Origin: Planctomicrobium piriforme
Lineage (GTDB): Bacteria > Planctomycetota > Planctomycetia > Planctomycetales > Planctomycetaceae
DNA: 64,000 nt
Assembly: GCF_900113665.1 (NCBI RefSeq)
Contig: NZ_FOQD01000004.1
Location: forward strand, 1-64,000
Direction: 5' to 3'
A program made the translations under genes and the position numbers. The notes under the pieces are model-generated. The model had not been told where the DNA came from. It did not search any database and was given only the letters and a program-made list of their open reading frames with translations. Each line of letters starts with the position of its first letter. Positions within the stretch are counted from its first letter, which is position 1. Below, in pieces: positions 34,823-45,259 of the stretch.

Positions 34823-35141
34823 TTGTGCTTTCAGCAATTCACTGATCTTCCCAAATGTGCTGAAGCAAAAACCTGCTCAAAACAGCGTTCGATTTCTTCA
34901 TCGTTGCAGCTGAAACAAACTTGAGCGTCGCCAACTGCACGGTGCCATCGGTCAAACAAAAGCGCCAATGCGGCCGCCGGTTTCGCTGAGGGACTCGAAG
35001 ATTGTTCGTTGAGGTTCCTGCGCCGTTGCCAGTATCAACTGCATCCGGTCGTGCGTCCAGAAAGGCTGTGGCTCTCCTTTCGGCTCGTATTTTTTCAATC
35101 CATCAAGCCGATCGAACTTGATTGCGGCACCGAGAGATTTT
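34823..35141. other. Intergenic region to the right of the island
   Basis: No protein-like frame was found. This is the probable boundary between the island and the stable chromosome. Confidence 0.4.
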
Positions 35142-37229
35142 TCACTTCACCGCTCGCGCAAGAGAATTCGATACAAGACAAATTCGCAGACAGAGTTCTT
35201 CGACAAAAGCACAAGCACTCTTGGCATCCCACTGTATGGTGTTGGGTCGATTTGCGAAGGCGGCATGAAGGGCTTGGATCGGTTCGGTGAAGCGAACAAA
35301 TCCAAGTTCGCTGGTGTGGCGGGCCAACTCATTCCACGCCATGCCGTTGCCCTGCATGACGCCCGTCAGTAGCAGTTCGGAAAGTTCATGCTCCAACCGG
35401 GCAAATAGTTCGGGTAGCGGACGATGCGGAGACTGGAAGTCGCTCGACACAGTTTCGGTGACTTGCTGTTCAGAAGACTCCCCCGCAGGCAGCCAAGGTA
35501 AGATTCCGATACGACGCGATCCGTCATCGATGACGAACGCGATTGGTTCGATCACCAATCCCGCTCCTTCCGCGCGGAGATGTCCTGAGATAAAACGAGC
35601 CTGGCATTTTCGCTGTTCCAGAATCTGATACAAATCGTTGAAGCCCTGTCGGCCGCGAAAATGGTATCGGTGTCGGAGTGAAATCCCCTCTCCTTTGGCA
35701 TCCACCAGAGTTGCCAGCAAGCACTGCTGCGATCGGTCGAAGCGGACCTCTTCCACCGACTGAACTGGGAGAACATGTAGATTTTCGGTGCAGCGGCGCG
35801 GTCGCAGGCAGTCTGGCGGCAAACTTTCGAATCGCGATCGAAGTTGAGCAATATTCTCCACCGCAAAGGGAGGTTTGAGCGCCTCCCACTGGTACGCCTG
35901 TGGATGAAGAGTCATGCTGCTGGCGGTACGCGGCAGGATCAGTTCTCCCGCGGGGGTTCGTTTGCCCGATTTGAGCAGCAATTGCGAAGACGCCAGTCCT
36001 CTCAATGAGACGCCGCGTACCAGCACCGTGTCGGCGAGTTCCAGGAACGACTTCGAGATCTCGCCTGTTTTTGAATCGGAATTCGCAAAACTCCTTTCGA
36101 CTGCCATCAGGCTTCCCGAATCCGCATCCTGCAGGTACGCGCGGATCTTGGTCTGCCTTGTCCCAGGTACGATGCCCATGCCGACGCCAATCAAGCGACC
36201 GCCGGCAATGCCCGTGGTGCGGTCTGACTGAGAGCCGCGGACCAGCAGTTGAGGAACCGCATGCGTCCCGCTCAGAATTGTCCGGCGCCGGACTTCCAGT
36301 TCCCCCACGATCCGCGCTAATTGATGTGGCTCGAAGCGGGCATCGTGCTGTGAATACATTTCGTGCTGATGGAGCAGTTCGAGGACCAGTTCTGCAGGCC
36401 AGATCAAACCATCGTCACGCAGTTGAGGTTCGAGCCTCGACAGTCGCGCGGACCATGAGTGCGATACCACGCTGAGTCCATCCCGATACAGCTCTCGCAA
36501 CAATTCGTGGAGCGTCTCCAGTCCCTTTTTCGGGATACTGAGCTCAGATTCGTGAATGGAGAGTAAGCCTCCGATGCGATCCGGCGGTAACTCGCGAAAG
36601 GCCCAAACCGCCAGTACGACCCAGATCGGCAGCATCGGTTCCGCACAATCGGCGGAGACGTAGCGGAGATCGCCTGGGACGAGAAATCGGACGGTAAGTC
36701 CTTCGTCCAGGAATCTCGCTACCGGCTTGGCGCCACGAGTCAGTTCGACCAGCAATCCTTGCTCGTAACGTAGTCGCGCCTGAGCGATCGCGGGCTTGCG
36801 AAACTGCTTCAGGAGTGCCTCGTCCGTAATCTCGCCGGGATTCCACATTGATATCGAAGCGGAAATCGTGTTCGACTCAGCTGCAGACTCGGATTGGTCA
36901 GCGTGCCTGCGGTCACGATTGGAAGAAGCAGGAACAGTGCTGCAAGAATGTTCGCGCTGATAGGCTAGTACCGAACGAATGACATGGCGGCTGATGCCAA
37001 CCGAACCGCTGGAACAGACCGCATCGTGGACAGTTTTCCCTGAGGGAAAGCGGCACTCAATACCATCCGACCAGTGAAAAGTCAGGTCACCTGCGATGTC
37101 CTCGATCGTGCAGGTAGGTTGTCCTTCTTCAATTTCCCGCTGAGCGCGTTTCACCGCGCCGCGGTTGGTCAGCGTCGCCAGATCATCGGGAGTCAGCGCC
37201 AGCAGGTGAAGATGCACGCTTGTCGTCAT
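35142..37229 (-). CDS. SWIM-zinc-finger-like protein of the MoxR/vWA/DUF5682 operon
   Basis: ATG 37229 overlaps the stop of the vWA gene (ATGA); an upstream in-frame start at 37373 lies inside the vWA gene and is unlikely. The product has 695 residues. Residues about 15-110 match the N-terminal region of SWIM-domain proteins found in this operon type (LTNRGAVKRAQREIEEG, LTFHWSDGIECRFPSGKTVH), but the expected CxCxnCxH zinc ligands are largely lost: only AVCSSGSVGISRHV is left. The remainder has alternating strands and helices with no catalytic motif. A DNA- or protein-binding role within the complex is inference. Confidence 0.65.
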   Translation of the reverse strand: MTTSVHLHLLALTPDDLATLTNRGAVKRAQREIEEGQPTCTIEDIAGDLTFHWSDGIECRFPSGKTVHDAVCSSGSVGISRHVIRSVLAYQREHSCSTVPASSNRDRRHADQSESAAESNTISASISMWNPGEITDEALLKQFRKPAIAQARLRYEQGLLVELTRGAKPVARFLDEGLTVRFLVPGDLRYVSADCAEPMLPIWVVLAVWAFRELPPDRIGGLLSIHESELSIPKKGLETLHELLRELYRDGLSVVSHSWSARLSRLEPQLRDDGLIWPAELVLELLHQHEMYSQHDARFEPHQLARIVGELEVRRRTILSGTHAVPQLLVRGSQSDRTTGIAGGRLIGVGMGIVPGTRQTKIRAYLQDADSGSLMAVERSFANSDSKTGEISKSFLELADTVLVRGVSLRGLASSQLLLKSGKRTPAGELILPRTASSMTLHPQAYQWEALKPPFAVENIAQLRSRFESLPPDCLRPRRCTENLHVLPVQSVEEVRFDRSQQCLLATLVDAKGEGISLRHRYHFRGRQGFNDLYQILEQRKCQARFISGHLRAEGAGLVIEPIAFVIDDGSRRIGILPWLPAGESSEQQVTETVSSDFQSPHRPLPELFARLEHELSELLLTGVMQGNGMAWNELARHTSELGFVRFTEPIQALHAAFANRPNTIQWDAKSACAFVEELCLRICLVSNSLARAVK

Positions 37230-38356
37230 TTCCGTACTTTTTCGGCAATCCAGTTCGCAAGTTCGCCAGGAGTCATCGCAGCGACGTGCCAGCCGACTCG
37301 AGCCATCCGCTCGGCTGTGCGATGATCGTATGTGGGATTTGCCTGACCATCGAGTGCGGCCAGTCCCAGACAAGTGACTCCCGATTCGATCAGGCGTCGA
37401 CCTGCAGCAAATAATCGCTGCTCGGGCGCTCCTTCAAAAAAATCAGTAATCAGCACCACGATCGTGCGCCGCGGGTTCTCGACGAGTTGAGATGCATAGT
37501 GGACGGCCTGACCGATATCGGTTCCGCCGCCGAGTTGAACCTTCATGAGCGTTTCGACCGGGTCGATACATTCGGCGGTGAGGTCCACGACAGAAGTGTC
37601 GAAGATGCAGAGGTGTACTTTCATCATTTTCAGACTATAGAAAATGGATGCCATCACTGCTGAGTGAATGACGCTGTCCAGCATACTGCCCGATTCGTCG
37701 ACGAGAATGATTAACTGCCATTTGTCAACTTGTCGACGAATGCGTGAGAAGAAGTATGGCGTTTCAATCAGAAGCTGTTGTCGCGAGGCGTCATAATGCT
37801 TCAGGTTTCTCCGCAATGTCGCGTCGATATCGAAGTTTTTCGCAATCTTTAAATTCGAGCGGTTGCGGCGATCGAGTGTACCTTGAAATGCGCTCCGCAC
37901 ATCGACCGCGAGCGACTTCATCAGTTCGTCAACCACGTTCCGCACCAGGTGTTGTGCGGCCTGCAACACCTGTTGGTTCATGAGATGCTTGGTGCGCAAG
38001 ACGGCCTTGAGAAGCGTGGGATTTGGTTGTGCACGCGACAAAACATCCGGGTTCGTGACCATCTCATCAAGCTGATAGCGCTCGAGTGCATCTTTCTCCA
38101 GCCGCTCGATGGTCTTCTTGGGAAAAAGTTCATGAATCTGGTTGATCCAGTCAGGGACCGTCATACACGATTGACCGAGACCTCCCTGCTGGCCGCCGCT
38201 TTCACGGACATTGCGACCGTGGCCATATTCACGGTCGTAGAGAAACCCTAACGCCTGATCACGAATCTGATCTTCTTCCGACAAGCCGCCGCAAAGTTCT
38301 TTGGCGCCCTCGCCCATCACGAGGCGCCAGCGGCCCATGCGCTGCAAATTACTCAT
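37226..38356 (-). CDS. vWA domain protein (CoxE-like)
   Basis: The protein has 376 residues. The N-terminal half is helical (MSNLQRMGRWRLVMGEGAKE). The vWA domain begins near residue 212 with a complete MIDAS: Asp220-x-Ser222-x-Ser224 in LVDESGSM, Thr in QLGGGTDIGQA and Asp in VVLITDFFEGAP. It overlaps the DUF5682 gene by 8 bp upstream and the SWIM-like gene by 4 bp downstream. vWA proteins pair with MoxR ATPases as substrate adaptors or co-chaperones, and the MoxR gene is two positions upstream. Confidence 0.88.
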   Translation of the reverse strand: MSNLQRMGRWRLVMGEGAKELCGGLSEEDQIRDQALGFLYDREYGHGRNVRESGGQQGGLGQSCMTVPDWINQIHELFPKKTIERLEKDALERYQLDEMVTNPDVLSRAQPNPTLLKAVLRTKHLMNQQVLQAAQHLVRNVVDELMKSLAVDVRSAFQGTLDRRNRSNLKIAKNFDIDATLRRNLKHYDASRQQLLIETPYFFSRIRRQVDKWQLIILVDESGSMLDSVIHSAVMASIFYSLKMMKVHLCIFDTSVVDLTAECIDPVETLMKVQLGGGTDIGQAVHYASQLVENPRRTIVVLITDFFEGAPEQRLFAAGRRLIESGVTCLGLAALDGQANPTYDHRTAERMARVGWHVAAMTPGELANWIAEKVRK

Positions 38357-40724
38357 CGCGGCACTCCAATCCGTAGCGTGCGATCAACTCGAATAACCGC
38401 TCTTCCAGCGCGAGTGCTTCGGCGGCGGTCGCGGCATCGACTTTCAGAGTCGCCAGGGGTTGAGCGGGCTTCAGTCCGAGTGAATCGAACAACGTCGACA
38501 GCATGTAATGTTGCTCCCGCGGCGTGAAGTAAGTAAATGCCAGCCGCAACGAAGGCAGCGCTTCCTGGAAATCGTTTGCACCAAATCCATTCACAAGCCG
38601 GTCGATGGTTTGCACCAGTTGCGCATGCCGTTGTGCAACTTCTCGCGCGACCGCAAAGAGTCCCGCGAGAAAATCGCCGAGATCGCTCGGCACGGCGAAC
38701 AGGAGCAAATCGGCGAGAATCTGTTCGTCATTGGCCATTCCGATTGTCCAGAGAACCCCTGCAGCCGCACCGCGCAGTGCCGCCGGTTTACGAGGATCGC
38801 TCTCAACCCGATGCATAACGGCAGAGAATTCGTTCTGCTGCAAACTGAGGATGCGATTTGCTCGTTGCCACGTTTCGAGAATGGCTCGCATTCCCCGGAG
38901 TTGCGTGCGGGCATCGCCGCCGGCCTGTCCCAAAGCTTCAAGTACCCAGAGCGTGCGTTCAAATGTCACATCCAACAGGGCTCCGATTCGCGGGACTTCC
39001 TTCGTTCCCAGCGCTTCGTCATGGCAGTAGAGGAAGAGCAGATGTCCCAGAGCACCGGTGATGGAAGCAAATGCAGCTTCCGCATCAATAAGTCGCCTCA
39101 ACTTATCGAATAACGTCTCCGAGAGAATCTCAATTCCTGCGCGCGCCGCTTCGACTAACAATTCCGCAGCGACTTCGGCATTCGTGAGCGGCTGGCTGGC
39201 AGCCTCCGCGAGTCGATTCGAAACGGCATCCACGAGTAAAGTTCCAAATCGCGAAGCTTCGATGCAGGAAGCCTCGAACTCGGGACTCCAGCGGATGCGC
39301 CAGGTCTCACGCAATTCCCGGAGATTGTGCCGTTTCAGAAAATCGGTTCCGCCAATGAATTCGAAGCCCCTGATTTGCAGCAGACGGAGGCGATTCAGCA
39401 ATCGGCTTTTGGCGAGATCCGCAGGCTGCAAGAGATCGAGGGCCAGATCCTGCACTTGCAGTTTCGGTTCTAGAGCGGTGGCGAACAGCTGGTCGCGGAT
39501 GTCGACGACTAACGGTGGCAAGCGAGTCCCCGTCGCCAGTTTCCCGCGGCGATTTCCCCGCAACACTGCGTGCACCGCGGATAAAAATGGCGATTCGCAT
39601 CCGACTTCCAGTTCATCCTTGATGAGAGCCGAGGTGACTCCATCGACGAGATCCCTTCGCCAGACGTGCTTGCGACCACGGAGTGCCGCCAAAGCGCGTG
39701 CCGAAGTTTCCACGGCGATCAGGTCCGCAGTGCTCATCGTCTGTTTGCGGATCCGCAGTTCTCGAACAAGATCCTGCAGCAGCGCAGCATGAGAGAATCC
39801 ACTTCCGGCTTGTCGTTGTCGCCAGGCCTGTTCATAGAATCCCGGGTTGGGCATGCCGGCGTTATAACCTGTCAGACTGTCCAGACGTTCGTAAGAATAA
39901 GTCGTGAGGGCGATTCCGACTTCATCAAATGATATTGCCGAGGGCCCCGCTTCTGCCGGCATCAGTTCGATACCGGGACATTCCAGATTTTCGTGAAGAG
40001 CCGCGAGCGCACCGCTATGGTAACCGCCGGTGACCACAAGAATCGGATATTTTCCATCAGCATGAACGGCGCGAATCCGGTCTGCCATGAAAGCTTCTCG
40101 TTTGCGATCAGCCATGCTGATGTGCTCGTCCCACAACCGGATCTGCAGGCAGAGTGCATGAGTCCGCTGGAGATAGTCATTCAATTCCAGTGCTGGATGC
40201 GATTCAATCAACTGATCCCACAAGTCGTCGAAATCCTCGACCTGCATCCGCTGGCAGAGCAAGTCGACGAATCGCCCGCGGCGCAATTCGCCGTCTGCAA
40301 AGCGATGCATCAAACCGTCCTCGTGGGCAACCGTTGACCATGGAATATCGATGAACTCGACCGCTGCTCCGATCCGCTGCGCTGCCTGCAGGGCAGCCCA
40401 TTCCGGCGAATACTCACAGAACGGATAGTACGCCCCGCCGTGAATCGTCCCCTTGCGGAAATAGCTGTAGATCGCAATCGGCAGTTCGTGATCGAGAAAC
40501 AGTTCCTCGAGATGTGCGTTGAAATCGCTGGGACCCTCGATAAGCACGGCAGTCGGCCGAAGTCTCTGAATGAGCGAGTCCACTAGCGAGGCGGCGACCG
40601 GGCTGTGATGTCGAACGGGGAAATAAACGACGTCTGCGTTGCAGTCGCAGAGCCGTCCTAACGCTTGCCGGACATCTTCGTCCGCGTGGTTAACCGAGTT
40701 CGCCACGGGATTCATAGAACGCAT
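38349..40724 (-). CDS. DUF5682 family protein
   Basis: The protein has 791 residues. The N-terminus carries the family pattern YFPVRHHSPVAASLVDSLI, then VLIEGPSDFNAHLEELF and YPFCEYSPEWAALQAAQRIGA, which I recognise from DUF5682 proteins. This first domain has conserved Arg-His-His, Glu and Asp residues that could be catalytic, similar in style to ChaN/TraB-like hydrolases (inference). The rest is helical. Its start lies 35 bp inside the MoxR gene's end, indicating coupled translation. Its activity is not established. Confidence 0.78.
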   Translation of the reverse strand: MRSMNPVANSVNHADEDVRQALGRLCDCNADVVYFPVRHHSPVAASLVDSLIQRLRPTAVLIEGPSDFNAHLEELFLDHELPIAIYSYFRKGTIHGGAYYPFCEYSPEWAALQAAQRIGAAVEFIDIPWSTVAHEDGLMHRFADGELRRGRFVDLLCQRMQVEDFDDLWDQLIESHPALELNDYLQRTHALCLQIRLWDEHISMADRKREAFMADRIRAVHADGKYPILVVTGGYHSGALAALHENLECPGIELMPAEAGPSAISFDEVGIALTTYSYERLDSLTGYNAGMPNPGFYEQAWRQRQAGSGFSHAALLQDLVRELRIRKQTMSTADLIAVETSARALAALRGRKHVWRRDLVDGVTSALIKDELEVGCESPFLSAVHAVLRGNRRGKLATGTRLPPLVVDIRDQLFATALEPKLQVQDLALDLLQPADLAKSRLLNRLRLLQIRGFEFIGGTDFLKRHNLRELRETWRIRWSPEFEASCIEASRFGTLLVDAVSNRLAEAASQPLTNAEVAAELLVEAARAGIEILSETLFDKLRRLIDAEAAFASITGALGHLLFLYCHDEALGTKEVPRIGALLDVTFERTLWVLEALGQAGGDARTQLRGMRAILETWQRANRILSLQQNEFSAVMHRVESDPRKPAALRGAAAGVLWTIGMANDEQILADLLLFAVPSDLGDFLAGLFAVAREVAQRHAQLVQTIDRLVNGFGANDFQEALPSLRLAFTYFTPREQHYMLSTLFDSLGLKPAQPLATLKVDAATAAEALALEERLFELIARYGLECRDE

Positions 40725-41829
40725 TCCAGTGGTGTCCAGTGCGTTTCTTGACGACGTGCTCGAAGTAGTGCTGCACCTTTTTCAGGTCGTCCGGATTATC
40801 CTTCAAGATGGTACCGACCATGTGCTGCACGAGATGGGCGGGTTGTACCGTGCCGGAACCAAGAAAATAGGCGTGAATCGCCGCGGCCGAGCCGGTACTG
40901 ACGGCTTCCGCCGTACTGAGGACCGCAGAGATGCCTTCGATCCCTTTTCCGTCGATTGTTTTTCCCTGTCGTAGCTCACGGAAAGTGGTGACCAGCAGCT
41001 CGGCCATCTCCGGCGGAAGTGTGACGGGCACGCCCGACCGCTGAAGCTGGCGGCTCGATTCGCGCTGCACGAGTTCCATTTCTTGCTGGATGTCCGCGAT
41101 CGGGGGAACGGTTTCAAAATTGAATCGCCGTTTGAGGGCTGCACTCATTTCGTTGACGCCCCGGTCGCGAGTATTTGCCGTGGCAATCACGTTAAACCCG
41201 GCCTGGGCGAAGAGCATGCGATCGTCATCCTGAAACTCGGGAACTGCCATGACCCGATCGCTGAGAATCGACAGCATCACATCCTGGATCTCCAGCGGAC
41301 AGCGAGTGATTTCTTCGAACCTCACGAGCTTGCCGAACTTCATCCCCAGAAACAGGGGAGCCGGAACGAGCGCGCGTTCTGTCGGGCCTTCGGACACCAG
41401 CAGCGCGTAGTTCCAAGAGTACCGGATATTGTCTTCCGTAGTTCCGGCACTTCCCTGAATCGTCAGCGTGGAGTCCCTGCTGATCGCCGCAGCGAGTAGT
41501 TCGCTGAGATAACTCTTCGCCGTTCCCGGTTCACCGATGAGCATCAATCCGCGGTTCGTCGCCAGAGAGATCACACAGCGTTCCAGAAAACTGCGACGTC
41601 CGACGAATTTTGGCGCCAAGCCATGCTCTGGATCGCCAAGCACGAATCGCAACACCGCCTGCGGCGTCAACTTCCAGCCCGGCGGGCGCGGATCGTTAAG
41701 GCAACCAGCCGCGAGTTTCACCAGTTCATCTGCATACAAAATTTCGGCGGCAGGGCGTTGAAGCGCGGGATTTTTGACCTCCGCACCGGTGGATTCCACG
41801 CGACCATTTGCAGTTGCCTTTTTGGCCAT
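40690..41829 (-). CDS. MoxR-type AAA+ ATPase
   Basis: The protein has 379 residues. Walker A is GEPGTAKS (99-106). The Walker B strand reads KLVRFEEI, with Glu in place of the usual Asp. A sensor motif is seen in VIATANTRDRGVNEM followed by the arginine finger AALKRRFNFE. Residues 270-370 form the helical lid. It starts 4 bp after the WGR-DUF4132 gene. In this operon class the ATPase remodels a target together with the vWA partner. Confidence 0.88.
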   Translation of the reverse strand: MAKKATANGRVESTGAEVKNPALQRPAAEILYADELVKLAAGCLNDPRPPGWKLTPQAVLRFVLGDPEHGLAPKFVGRRSFLERCVISLATNRGLMLIGEPGTAKSYLSELLAAAISRDSTLTIQGSAGTTEDNIRYSWNYALLVSEGPTERALVPAPLFLGMKFGKLVRFEEITRCPLEIQDVMLSILSDRVMAVPEFQDDDRMLFAQAGFNVIATANTRDRGVNEMSAALKRRFNFETVPPIADIQQEMELVQRESSRQLQRSGVPVTLPPEMAELLVTTFRELRQGKTIDGKGIEGISAVLSTAEAVSTGSAAAIHAYFLGSGTVQPAHLVQHMVGTILKDNPDDLKKVQHYFEHVVKKRTGHHWNAFYESRGELG

Positions 41830-41833
41830 CGCG

Positions 41834-44800
41834 TCACTTCGCCTTGCTCTTGAGGACTTGCATGTCCGCGATGACTTCGCTGATCACAACTGGTGGAACG
41901 TCTTTCAGCTTGATGCGTGCGTCTTTGCTGTTCGAGCCGTAATGCCAGCCGCCATACCCCGATGGGGGCCGCAGTCCAGAACAGAAGTAGATCCCTTCGA
42001 TCTGCAGATTTTCATTCGGGTCGATGTAACCCATGCCGACGGTGCCGCTGTAACAGCAGACGGCGGTCACGTTCGCCGCGGGGAACTGCTTCGAGTGTTC
42101 GTCGAAGCCTCCTCCGTCCAAACCCACGCCGCGTACCCAGTTCATTTTTTCCAAACCAAAGACAAGTGTTGGAGCCGCAAGCCGAACGCTATTGTACCGC
42201 TGAATATCATCCTCGGACTCTTCACCGGGCTCCAGCGAGTAAGATAGTCGACTGAGTTGGGGAAACGGGGAGACGATCTCATAATCGCCGAGTACCTGCC
42301 CCCAGCTCTCTCTTTCTGCTTCTGTCATCTGCAACGGGTGAATCACGCCGACTGTTACGACCTGGCCCAGACTCAGTGAGTGATCTTCGGGGTCAGCGTA
42401 GTCGCGTTCTTCTGTGACACGAAACGTCATCAGGCGATTTCCCTGGGCGTCAAAGCCTGCCCAGACGACTTTCTGCACCAGGTGCGTCATGAGAGGATGC
42501 CTCACGAGCAGCTCTTCGTAGTCTTCTGCTTTCCATCGGCGGCCGGTGACCATCGATTGTTCGAGCCGCCCTGCCTGTATCGTCGCCACATCCTTGATCT
42601 GCTTCTTCAGCAATTTCCATTCTGCAAGCGATTCCTTTGCGATTGCAGCATCATCTTTCGCATTGGGATCGGGCAGGTTGGGGCGCAATTTTCCTGCTTC
42701 GTCACGGACCATCGGCTTGAGATCTCCGGTCAGCACGAAGGAGAACGAACGCGGACCGAAGGAGAAGGTACGCTTCCCCTGCTCATCGAGACCACAGTCC
42801 GGGACCACGCGGTCTTCGAGTTCGTCTCGCGTCAATCCACGCTCTTTGGCGATTTCACCGACAAACTGTTCCGCTTTGGTCTTCAGGCCTTTGAACTTCA
42901 TTTTCTGAGCAATGCCCGACAATTGCATCAGGGCAACGCTGCTGCCAATTGCCCTCAGACATTCCAGTCCGAAGACCGCGCGGGCATGCTGGCTTTCACC
43001 CGGCCAGACGCGAATCATCGGCGTCAGCTTTAAAACACACCCGTCATCGCCCAAGTGCCCAATGGCCCCCATCGCCCATTTGTCTTTGGAAGGGAACCCA
43101 TCCTCTTGCCAAACGCGAAAGAGTCCCCACGCAAACTCATCACGGGTCGCCCTCGGCAGGTTATCTCGTAACGCTGTTAAAAGTGGGTGCTTAGTGGTCA
43201 TTGGCGCCGCTGCCAAAAGCTGTAGCACTAATGCTGTCTGTTCATCGTTCAATCGTTTTTCACCAATGCAAAGCGGCGGCAGCGTCGCCGCAGACGCCCA
43301 GCCTGGGAGCCGTTTTGCTTTGATTTTGCCGACAGCGTTCACAGCCTCGGACAGCCACTCAGGCGTCGACTTGGCATCGAGTGGTTGGTAAGTCTTCGTT
43401 TCATAATCGAGAACTTCTGCCTGCACTTTGGCCGTTGCGATGGGATTTGGGCAGGACTTGATGGCAGCTTGGATGGCAGAACCGAAACCTTTGGCTTTCG
43501 CGCCTCGCAAGTACTCGACGGCGGCATCTGCCATCTTTCCGGTCCCCGCAGCCGTTTCCACCAGACCGACGATGGAACGTCCGACGTTTTTATCGAGCCA
43601 GTCACGCGCCGGGGAGGGAACTTTCGCCGAGAGTTTGCATTCCAGCATTGCCACTGCCGCTGTTGGCGTCCGCACCAGCGCCAGGGCTTTCAACTGTTCT
43701 TCGCAGGCGTCCTTATTGGTCTGCTTCAGGACCGATTGAACAACACAGTCGAGCGCGGTGTCTTCGGTGCAACCGACAAATCTTCGGACATCGTTACCCG
43801 ATCGCATCTTGAGATGGAGTCGTCGCCACTCGGAGGCGATCAGTTCCGGATTGCCGAGTCCGAGAACCAGATCTTGAGGTCGCTGGTAGTGGTCAGTCCA
43901 TTCATCACCAAGATACCGCTGCGGTTCGAGTTGACTAGTGACCTGATAGACATGGTCCGGCATTCCTAACACAGCAGCGAGATAGTAGGCGAAGGGAAAG
44001 CGTTCATAGAACGAACTTGGAGTTTGCGTCGGATCCCAGTTTTTGGCAATCTGCTTTTTGATCTTCTCGCTGTCCTTGTCATCGAGGTATGGAAGGACGT
44101 ACCTCACGAACCCTTCCAATAGAACGGATTCAATGCGCGACACTTCGTAGTCACGCCCCTGAATCTCGGGGTGCTCGAGCATCAATTGGACATACCCATC
44201 AGATCCGAACAGCATCACCAGTGATAATCCCACCGGAGCAGCGAGACTCCGCTTCTTTTCCATTAACATCGTCCAGGCCTGATCGACGGTCAGTTTCCCG
44301 TCATACGGCTTCTTAGGCTTGGCCAGATTCTCCGCAAACTTGTCCAGTGCCGTCTCTCGCCCGGACCACTCGGTGATCGCCACCAGCCAGAAATGTGCCT
44401 CCTCCCGTGAGATGGCCGGCGGCAGTCTTAGGTCATCCCACCTGACCTCCCAGCCATATGTGTTCGTTTTCAGTTTCGCCAGTTTCGCGGTGCAATGAGC
44501 AATATCAAACGGAGCTGCCGTACCACGCTCATGACGGGATGAACGACGGAAGTGCGCATGTCCCCAGTCTTCAACGGTAAGATCGAACTCGCGAGAAATG
44601 CCGAGATCAACGTCCGCCGTCAGAGTACTCGCGACAGGTGTCGACACCGTCGGCGAGGCGACTGTCAAAGCGGCGTCATCCGCATGCGATGTCGCCGTGG
44701 TTTTTGCAGTTACCTTGGGGGCGGCGGGTTTTGACGCCGTCAACTTCGTTGCAGACGCCCCCGTTGCCCCGGCTTTGTCGACGTACCCCTTCTTCGACTT

Positions 44801-44986
44801 CTCGGCGACAAGTTTATCATAAGACTTCTTCGCCTCATCCTCGCTGCCGAAGTTCTTCGTCTGCGATTGCCCGCTCGTTCCGATCTTGCCAAACGTCACC
44901 GTGTGTTCGGTTCCGTTCAGCTCGATATTCCAGAATTTATTGGAGCTCCCGTCAGAGAATTCCAGACTACGGGAGGCGGTGACCAT
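41834..44986 (-). CDS. WGR domain and DUF4132 (MolR-like) protein, 1050 aa
   Basis: Residues 1-75 form a WGR domain (SSNKFWNIELNGTEHTVTF, GKIGTSGQSQTKNFGS), a module that binds nucleic acid in PARP proteins. A low-complexity Ala/Thr/Lys linker (about 75-135) follows. The central part consists of helical repeats. The C-terminal about 250 residues match DUF4132 (EWKLLKKQIKDVATIQAGRL, MVTGRRWKAEDYEELLVRHP, VWAGFDAQGNRLMTFRV). It is the first gene of the minus-strand operon. WGR-DUF4132 proteins commonly accompany MoxR and vWA genes. The function is unknown; sensing of damaged or foreign DNA is speculation based on WGR. Confidence 0.85.
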   Translation of the reverse strand: MVTASRSLEFSDGSSNKFWNIELNGTEHTVTFGKIGTSGQSQTKNFGSEDEAKKSYDKLVAEKSKKGYVDKAGATGASATKLTASKPAAPKVTAKTTATSHADDAALTVASPTVSTPVASTLTADVDLGISREFDLTVEDWGHAHFRRSSRHERGTAAPFDIAHCTAKLAKLKTNTYGWEVRWDDLRLPPAISREEAHFWLVAITEWSGRETALDKFAENLAKPKKPYDGKLTVDQAWTMLMEKKRSLAAPVGLSLVMLFGSDGYVQLMLEHPEIQGRDYEVSRIESVLLEGFVRYVLPYLDDKDSEKIKKQIAKNWDPTQTPSSFYERFPFAYYLAAVLGMPDHVYQVTSQLEPQRYLGDEWTDHYQRPQDLVLGLGNPELIASEWRRLHLKMRSGNDVRRFVGCTEDTALDCVVQSVLKQTNKDACEEQLKALALVRTPTAAVAMLECKLSAKVPSPARDWLDKNVGRSIVGLVETAAGTGKMADAAVEYLRGAKAKGFGSAIQAAIKSCPNPIATAKVQAEVLDYETKTYQPLDAKSTPEWLSEAVNAVGKIKAKRLPGWASAATLPPLCIGEKRLNDEQTALVLQLLAAAPMTTKHPLLTALRDNLPRATRDEFAWGLFRVWQEDGFPSKDKWAMGAIGHLGDDGCVLKLTPMIRVWPGESQHARAVFGLECLRAIGSSVALMQLSGIAQKMKFKGLKTKAEQFVGEIAKERGLTRDELEDRVVPDCGLDEQGKRTFSFGPRSFSFVLTGDLKPMVRDEAGKLRPNLPDPNAKDDAAIAKESLAEWKLLKKQIKDVATIQAGRLEQSMVTGRRWKAEDYEELLVRHPLMTHLVQKVVWAGFDAQGNRLMTFRVTEERDYADPEDHSLSLGQVVTVGVIHPLQMTEAERESWGQVLGDYEIVSPFPQLSRLSYSLEPGEESEDDIQRYNSVRLAAPTLVFGLEKMNWVRGVGLDGGGFDEHSKQFPAANVTAVCCYSGTVGMGYIDPNENLQIEGIYFCSGLRPPSGYGGWHYGSNSKDARIKLKDVPPVVISEVIADMQVLKSKAK

Positions 44987-45259
44987 GGCGGCGTCTCAGA
45001 TAGAAACAAGAGGTGCGACAACACAGTGCTGGACAGCAGAACAATTGGAGCAAGGCCGGTCAAGACATTCGCAACTCCCATTCTCATCATCTTTCCCTCA
45101 CTTACGCCGGTATTTTTCTAACTGATTCAGTCGTTCGTCGATGCACGTGGGCGGTTTCAATGCCACTGAAGTCGTTACGGATTTCCGCATGTGGTGTTTA
45201 CCACAGCGGGGCCGTTTGCCTTGCGGGTTGGCCAGAGATAGATTGAAGGCAGCGGATCG

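Noticed and set aside
34583..34924. 113-codon plus-strand frame after the integrase
   Set aside because: It covers the TGGTGCAC repeats and the two hairpins; its translation is not protein-like, and regulatory or att DNA explains it better.
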